From IMG/VR virus record IMGVR_UViG_3300021197_000315, positions 1 to 34,688 of that record: a stretch of 34,688 nt of DNA. One strand, written 5' to 3'. Below are positions 29,985-34,688 of this stretch, piece by piece; within the stretch, counting starts at the first letter, position 1; each line of letters opens with the position of its first letter. Origin of the DNA: a virus. Under the pieces are notes generated by a model, which saw only the letters and a program-made list of their open reading frames with translations, was not told the DNA's origin and searched no databases. The translations under genes and the position numbers were made by a program.

Positions 29985-31840
29985 TGGCACTTACGCAACT
30001 TGCACCACCGTATCCTATCTTCACCGACAAAAGCGGTGATCCCCTTGATAATGGGTATCTGTATTTCGGCGAGGTCAACAAAAACCCCGAAACAAACCCG
30101 ATCCAGGTTTATTACGACAGCGCGTTTACGCAGCCTGCGGCACAGCCTCTGCGCACGTCAAACGGCTATGTCATGCGAAACGGCTCCCCTGCGCTGATCT
30201 ATGCTGATGTGAACTTCTCAGTGACTATCCGCGATAAGAACAACGCCTTGGTGATCTACAGTCCTGTTGGGTATGGTGTTGATCCTGCGGCTGCTGTGAC
30301 TGGCGCTGTGACGGTGCAAGACCAAACTGGTGATGGCGTGACCACACTCTTTGGCATGGGCGCATCGCCAAACACAATCAATGCAACAAACGTTTATATC
30401 GATGGCGTCTATCAGGAAAAAGACACCTACACGATCAGCGGAAGCAACATTACTTTCTCTGAAGCGCCTCCCCTGAACGCAGGGATCGAGATTGTTTCTC
30501 AGGAAAGCCCACTGATCGGTGGCGCATCAGCAAGCCAGATTTCATACAACGAGGGTTCTGTTGGCGCAGTAAACACGACTGTCAAAGCCAAGCTGCAAGA
30601 GTTTGTGTCGGTCAAAGACTTCGGTGCTGTCGGTGATGGCGTGACGGATGACACTGGGGCTATTCAGGCTGCTTTAAATCAAAGTGGTTTTGTATTCTTA
30701 CCCCAAGGTAATTATAAGATAACAAGTCAATTAGTTTTTGGGTCTAATTGTACTGGTCTGATTGGTAGTGGTTCATACAACTCTGTAATCTCAAAACAGT
30801 TTAATGGTAATGCAATGCTGTGTGACAGTAATGGTGCAATTCTCGAATCTTTTGGGATTGAGGGGAATGGGGCAACCTACACAGGAGCAGGTATTGTTCC
30901 ACGAGGATACAATGTTACGATCAGAAATTGCAGAGTAAACGACACAGCTGGAAGCTGCATTTATATTCCTGCTGCGGTTGGAAGCAACGATTTATCAGCA
31001 ACATATTTATCTGTTGTAGACTGCTTTCTTCTAACTTCAAACCCTGCCACAGTTTATGCTATCTCTAGTTTAGGGACGGACGATTCAACTCGACCAACAG
31101 TAAGAACATTTGAACGTATTTCAGGAGGAGGTTCTCTTGTTGATTTTAGTGGTATGAACCGTGCAGTACTCTCTAATTCTTTTGGGACTATTTGTGAGTT
31201 TGATGCAAATTGCTCAAAGATAACCTTGTCAAATAACAGGTTTAGCAACAATGCGTCTAGTATAACTGTACTGGGTTCAGATCATATTATTACAGGGAAT
31301 ACATTCGGCTGGGCTACTGGGTATAATCTAATAATTGATTCTACTGTTTCAGGTTCTCAGTATGATTCCAGTAATATAAATATTGTGAATGGAGCTATTG
31401 CAGATATTCAAGACAATATAACTTTAGGTTCTGTTGGAACAACTAATGAACTGTTTACTGAATTAGGCTCCTATACGACAACGTGGAAGGGTTCCACAAC
31501 TGATGGCACATTTGGAAACTCTACTGTAAATTCTAACTTTCAAAGAAATGGCCGAAGCTGTACGTTTAGCTTTTCTTTTATTCGTGGTTCTACTGCCACT
31601 ATTCCAACTGGTACTTGGTCGATAACCCTACCATTTAAGTCCCGTATAACAGCAACAGGGTCAATGCTTGTTAAATCCTCAACTGGAACATGGTACACAG
31701 GCTCTTGGCGTGTGTATGGGGGAAGTAACGAAGCCTATATTTATCTCAATACAACTGGCCCTATGAACGACACAACTCTTTCTTTTGGAACTAATGCCCA
31801 AATGGATGGAACCATTAACTTCCCCATCTCACAGACATAA
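29984..31840 (+). CDS. Tailspike: P22 head-binding domain plus pectate-lyase fold
   Basis: A 618-residue protein with AGGGG about nine bases before ATG 29984. Residues 1-105 are the P22 tailspike head-binding type: PPYPIFTDKSGDPLDNGYLY then FGEVNKNPETNPIQVYYDSA. Near residue 210 the pectate-lyase 3 (right-handed beta-helix) signature SVKDFGAVGDGVTDDTGAIQ begins, and parallel-beta repeats follow (RNCRVNDTAGSCIYIP). The C-terminal 120 residues form a beta domain. It probably binds and cleaves a surface polysaccharide. DNA composition becomes clearly more A+T-rich from about 30,660 on. Confidence 0.92.
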   Translation: MALTQLAPPYPIFTDKSGDPLDNGYLYFGEVNKNPETNPIQVYYDSAFTQPAAQPLRTSNGYVMRNGSPALIYADVNFSVTIRDKNNALVIYSPVGYGVDPAAAVTGAVTVQDQTGDGVTTLFGMGASPNTINATNVYIDGVYQEKDTYTISGSNITFSEAPPLNAGIEIVSQESPLIGGASASQISYNEGSVGAVNTTVKAKLQEFVSVKDFGAVGDGVTDDTGAIQAALNQSGFVFLPQGNYKITSQLVFGSNCTGLIGSGSYNSVISKQFNGNAMLCDSNGAILESFGIEGNGATYTGAGIVPRGYNVTIRNCRVNDTAGSCIYIPAAVGSNDLSATYLSVVDCFLLTSNPATVYAISSLGTDDSTRPTVRTFERISGGGSLVDFSGMNRAVLSNSFGTICEFDANCSKITLSNNRFSNNASSITVLGSDHIITGNTFGWATGYNLIIDSTVSGSQYDSSNINIVNGAIADIQDNITLGSVGTTNELFTELGSYTTTWKGSTTDGTFGNSTVNSNFQRNGRSCTFSFSFIRGSTATIPTGTWSITLPFKSRITATGSMLVKSSTGTWYTGSWRVYGGSNEAYIYLNTTGPMNDTTLSFGTNAQMDGTINFPISQT

Positions 31841-31849
31841 GAGGTCAAA

Positions 31850-32740
31850 ATGACTATTAAACAGCAGGGTGGTATCTTCGGAAGAAACCCAACATTTAAC
31901 GATGTAACCATTGAAGGTGCATTAACTTTTGATGGTGATATAGACGTTAATTCCGATCTAAAATTAGATGGAGACCTAGACGTTACTGGCCTGTCTAATC
32001 TGAATGGCGGACTTGAGGTTTCTCGTTCAGGTAACGGTGACATTGTTACCTTACAAAAAAATGAAGTTGAGGTTGGGTCAATTGCAACTTCAGCTAGTGC
32101 CTTAATAGTTCAGTCTACTGCTTGCGGGTTGTGGTTTAATAACACTTCATTGGTAATTCCGACAAACGGAAGCAGTGGAGGCACAAATGGGGAAATGAGC
32201 CTAGGGCAATCTGGAAATAGGTTCAAAGAATTATATTTAACTGAAAATGTTTATGTTGGCAGTGGCTCTGGCATCGACTTCTCTGCCACCTCTGGCACTG
32301 GCACAAGTGAACTGTTCGATGACTATGAAGAGGGGACGTGGACGCCAACGCTGACCACTGATGGAACTGATTTTACCAGTGTAACATATGATGGCATAAC
32401 ATCTGGATCGTATACAAAAGTGGGTAATTTAGTTCATGTTCAATTTACCTTTAGAACAGATGCTGTAACTGTTGGTTCTGCTTCTGGCTCGGTAAGGCTT
32501 GGCGGCTTGCCTTTTACAGCAAAGACAGGAAACGGTGGTTTGGCCACACTGTCAATTTCTTCTTCTGCAAGCTGGTCTGGTGAGCAACCCTCTGCAATCT
32601 TGATAATTTCTGGAACAAACGCAGGTAATTTTGTTTACAGGACAGCCGCAGATGGCGCTTTGTCCAACACTGCTGTTGCAGATGTAAATACTGGTTCAGA
32701 TGCAAACTTAATTCGTGCTTCTGGCACATACTTGGTATGA
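31850..32740 (+). CDS. Fibre-like receptor-binding protein
   Basis: A 296-residue protein from ATG 31850 (GAGG about eight bases upstream). The N-terminus has TIKQQGGIFGRNPTFNDVTI, then Asp-rich repeats (DGDIDVNSDLKLDGDLDV) resembling a triple-stranded fibre. A linker SGTGTSELFDDYEEGTWTPT precedes a C-terminal beta domain. The linker DNA is less A+T-rich than either side, as expected at a recombination junction. It probably binds receptor or accessory tailspike. Confidence 0.8.
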   Translation: MTIKQQGGIFGRNPTFNDVTIEGALTFDGDIDVNSDLKLDGDLDVTGLSNLNGGLEVSRSGNGDIVTLQKNEVEVGSIATSASALIVQSTACGLWFNNTSLVIPTNGSSGGTNGEMSLGQSGNRFKELYLTENVYVGSGSGIDFSATSGTGTSELFDDYEEGTWTPTLTTDGTDFTSVTYDGITSGSYTKVGNLVHVQFTFRTDAVTVGSASGSVRLGGLPFTAKTGNGGLATLSISSSASWSGEQPSAILIISGTNAGNFVYRTAADGALSNTAVADVNTGSDANLIRASGTYLV

Positions 32741-32750
32741 GGAACAGGCT

Positions 32751-34079
32751 ATGGCTTTGACTAAAACACACAATCGGATGCTCGAAGGAGCCTTTGTCAA
32801 TGTCAAAGACTTTGGCGCTGTTGGAAATGGAACAGTAGATGATACAACGTCTATTCAAAGTGCGATAACATTTCTTGCAAACAAAGGCGGAGGAACTTTG
32901 TATTTTCCAAGAGGTGCTTACGGCATTTCAAGCACAATCCAAATTGATGCTGACAGCATTGGCATTAAAATGGAACGTGGTTGTGCAAAGCTATTTGCTC
33001 TGTCTGGATTTACAACTGGTTCTATGCTTTTGCTTGGTCGCAGTGCCATGCGTTTTGACCGTGCTATGTATGATGTTTTTGTAGATGGAAATAACCAGTC
33101 CACTGTTTCAAATGGCATTGAATTAGATGGCGCAAGTGGCTGTGTTTTTTATGGCGCAAGGGGCAATAATATTCCTAATGGGACATTTATTAGGTGTCAT
33201 GCCGTAAACAATGCAGTGTTTGATAATTCATTTTTTGCCCCTCAAGCATTAAATGTTCTTCATGGCTTTAAGTTTTATGGCCCCACCTTTGATGAATTTT
33301 GCACAAGAAATTACATTGTTGGTGGTCGTCTAAAAGGAGCAGGCACATCATCTGGCGGGATCGGTATTGAAGTTGGAAATGGCTTGAATGTTTATTCTGC
33401 TACCAATGTTATTGGCCACATGGATATAGAAACATTCCAAACTGGTATTTTTATTGGAGCAGATAAAACAACAGTTTTTGCTTACACTGAGCAAAACGGA
33501 AATGGCATGGAGATTAGGTCTGGCGTTTCTGATACAGTATTTAATTTTGCAGAAGCAAATGATGGATTGATTGATAATGGAATCAACACAAGGGGTGCTT
33601 TTGTTACGTCAGGCCTTTATGGATTACCCGAAAATATAACTGCTGCGGCTGGTGCTGGCTCTGCTGTTACTGGAAGTCCTGTTTTGACAAATGCAAGTGA
33701 AGCAACATGCTGGGCTTTAGACAGTGCATCATCTGAAGATGTTGGTTTTTCTTTTACTATACCTAAAGGATGGAAAAAAGCAGATATTCAAATCAGGTGG
33801 ACAAATTTAGGTGCTGGATCAGGTGACGTTGTTTTTGATTTGTTTGCAAACAATAGAAATGACGGTGAGACTATTGGCTCTGGTGTTGTGTCCCAGACAA
33901 AAACTATTACAGCACCAGCTCAAAATGTTCTTTCTATAGATACGGTTTCAACGTCAAGTATCAGTGTTTCAGAAAACAGGCTTTTCACTGTAAGGGTAAG
34001 ACGTGATGGAGGTAATGCTTCTGACACTCTTGGTAATGACTGTGGTCTTATCGCAGTAAACTTAATCAAAGCTGAATGA
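32751..34079 (+). CDS. Second tailspike-like protein, no head-binding domain
   Basis: A 442-residue protein. ATG 32751 has AGGA eight bases upstream; the frame to 32715 would overlap the previous gene. It begins MALTKTHNRMLEGAFVNVKD, so the pectate-lyase 3 motif VKDFGAVGNGTVDDTTSIQS starts within 30 residues of the N-terminus. The beta-helix runs to about residue 300 and a C-terminal beta domain (ADIQIRWTNLGAGSGDVVFD) may be carbohydrate-binding. The DNA is A+T-rich, suggesting exchange. It may attach through the first spike or fibre. Confidence 0.85.
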   Translation: MALTKTHNRMLEGAFVNVKDFGAVGNGTVDDTTSIQSAITFLANKGGGTLYFPRGAYGISSTIQIDADSIGIKMERGCAKLFALSGFTTGSMLLLGRSAMRFDRAMYDVFVDGNNQSTVSNGIELDGASGCVFYGARGNNIPNGTFIRCHAVNNAVFDNSFFAPQALNVLHGFKFYGPTFDEFCTRNYIVGGRLKGAGTSSGGIGIEVGNGLNVYSATNVIGHMDIETFQTGIFIGADKTTVFAYTEQNGNGMEIRSGVSDTVFNFAEANDGLIDNGINTRGAFVTSGLYGLPENITAAAGAGSAVTGSPVLTNASEATCWALDSASSEDVGFSFTIPKGWKKADIQIRWTNLGAGSGDVVFDLFANNRNDGETIGSGVVSQTKTITAPAQNVLSIDTVSTSSISVSENRLFTVRVRRDGGNASDTLGNDCGLIAVNLIKAE

Positions 34080-34087
34080 GGTAAATC

Positions 34088-34348
34088 ATGGCTCTCTTAA
34101 AGAATGTAACAAGAACAGCACTTGGGTCAGATGTAATCCTCCCAAATTGCTATATCAAAGTAGATGAAGTTTATGGAAACAAGCATAAAGTTCAAATTCT
34201 CGTAGCTTTTACAATCAACGATGAAATTGTTGATACTACAAGAATTTCGTTTGTTCCATCTGTTTCAGATAGTTCTGATAACTTCATCAAACAGGCATAC
34301 GAACACCTCAAAACCCTTCCTGATTTCGCAGGTGCAACAGACGTTTAA
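34088..34348 (+). CDS. Conserved small protein of the fibre module
   Basis: An 86-residue protein starting at ATG 34088 after GAGG. Sequence: LLKNVTRTALGSDVILPNCY, then a beta-rich middle and YEHLKTLPDFAGATDV. The last segment is a pattern I have seen in proteins next to phage tail fibres. Function is unknown; perhaps a fibre chaperone or fibre-associated protein. Confidence 0.75.
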   Translation: MALLKNVTRTALGSDVILPNCYIKVDEVYGNKHKVQILVAFTINDEIVDTTRISFVPSVSDSSDNFIKQAYEHLKTLPDFAGATDV

Positions 34349-34387
34349 TGCGGTTCGTCCGTGGACAGTCCAGCCAAGGAGATAAAA

Positions 34388-34645
34388 ATGGCTATTACTA
34401 AAACAACAAAGAACGACAAGATCGAGGTCTTGCAACTGGCTGCGGGTTATCCCGTCATTCAGGTTCGCACAGCCACCATCATTGCAGAGGATGGCGTTGA
34501 GTTATCACGCAACTTCCATCGCCGTGTGGTCACGCCTGGTGATGACTTCCTTGCAGAGCAGGACGCAGACGTGATGGCAATCATTCAGGCTGTTTTCGAT
34601 GCTGATGCACAGGCTGCTTACGCTGCTGCACAGGTAGAAGAATAA
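34388..34645 (+). CDS. Conserved protein near tail fibres
   Basis: An 85-residue protein. ATG 34388 follows AAGGAG by six bases; the frame to 34361 is not used. It contains TKTTKNDKIEVLQL, then VIQVRTATIIAEDGVELSRN, HRRVVTPGDDFLAEQDADVM, and an Ala-rich C-terminus. It resembles small proteins downstream of phage tail genes. Its stop overlaps the start of the join-spanning peptide (TAATG). Confidence 0.78.
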   Translation: MAITKTTKNDKIEVLQLAAGYPVIQVRTATIIAEDGVELSRNFHRRVVTPGDDFLAEQDADVMAIIQAVFDADAQAAYAAAQVEE

Positions 34646-34688
34646 TGGAGCGCGAGCCGATCCAGCCATTTAGCACCGTATTCGGCAC
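34645..34688 (+). CDS. 5' part of a 27-residue protein crossing the join
   Basis: ATG 34645 overlaps the preceding TAA. The frame reads MEREPIQPFSTVFG then a split Thr codon at the last two bases, which continues at base 1 to a stop at 38-40. Because the frame runs across the join without a gap, the genome is probably circular. Function is unknown. Confidence 0.55.
   Translation, partial: MEREPIQPFSTVFG

Noticed and set aside
34348-34401. 17-codon frame with TAATG start
   Set aside because: It runs over the ribosome site and start of the next gene, and its peptide has no recognisable pattern. It could serve only for coupling.
1-34688. tRNA genes, CRISPR arrays, insertion sequences, integrase and attachment site
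   Set aside because: I saw no tRNA-like cloverleaf, regular spaced repeats, transposase or integrase motif; small tRNA-like folds could be missed without a program.

Overview
The window looks like the complete genome of a short-tailed (podovirus-like) bacteriophage with a P22-type virion, opened at an arbitrary point. The last 44 bases begin a small reading frame that continues in frame across the end-to-start join and stops at base 40, so the sequence very probably closes into a circle (a circularly permuted or circularised assembly of about 34.7 kb). The host is most likely an alphaproteobacterium, probably marine and Rhodobacterales-like. The evidence is a GapR/DUF2312 homologue, a holin of the type used by the Rhodobacter gene transfer agent, and small conserved proteins I associate with roseophage-like genomes. 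No tRNA, CRISPR, DNA polymerase, integrase or CI-like repressor is visible.

Layout. (1) 1-2611, rightward: a small structural protein, membrane/coiled-coil lysis proteins, a GTA-type holin, an M15 peptidase endolysin, three very basic small proteins, and a strong UUCG-loop terminator. (2) 2669-6581, leftward early operon (listed in transcription order from its promoter): an unknown gene, a 32-codon membrane peptide, ERF annealing protein, YqaJ/lambda-type exonuclease, a small unknown, NinB, an HNH homing-type endonuclease, a GapR-like nucleoid protein, a coiled-coil protein, a Ref-like HNH protein, and a two-copy NUMOD1-like DNA-binding protein. (3) 6582-6698, divergent control region with repeated AAAAGTTT boxes. 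(4) 6699-11725, rightward early/middle operon: Cro-like HTH, cytosine methyltransferase-like protein, DUF1064 resolvase-like nuclease, replication initiator (O/DnaT-like) with an overlapping partner, SSB, several small HTH or conserved phage proteins, and a dCTP deaminase-like enzyme. A strong bulged stem-loop sits just before the initiator. (5) 11795-29984, rightward morphogenesis: small terminase, a 696-residue polyvalent protein with GNAT-like and ADP-ribosyltransferase-like segments, large terminase, portal, scaffold, P22-type coat protein, gp4- and gp10-like tail accessory proteins, lytic transglycosylase, cupin protein, and gp7/gp20/gp16-like ejection proteins. (6) 29984-34688, tailspikes and fibres: a P22-type head-binding tailspike, a fibre-like protein, a second pectate-lyase-fold spike without the head-binding domain, and small conserved genes.

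How it works together (inference). The leftward operon provides ERF/exonuclease recombination and DNA remodelling. The rightward early operon supplies initiation and SSB and relies on host polymerase. The late genes package by a terminase/portal system, and ejection proteins plus a transglycosylase breach the envelope. Genes are packed with ATGA/TAATG overlaps and there is no non-coding stretch longer than about 165 bases.

The most unusual items are the GNAT plus ADP-ribosyltransferase polyvalent protein between the terminase genes, the phage GapR homologue, the structured element in front of the replication gene, the pair of HNH/NUMOD1-like genes, and a Cys-rich protein and a cupin inserted among tail and ejection genes.
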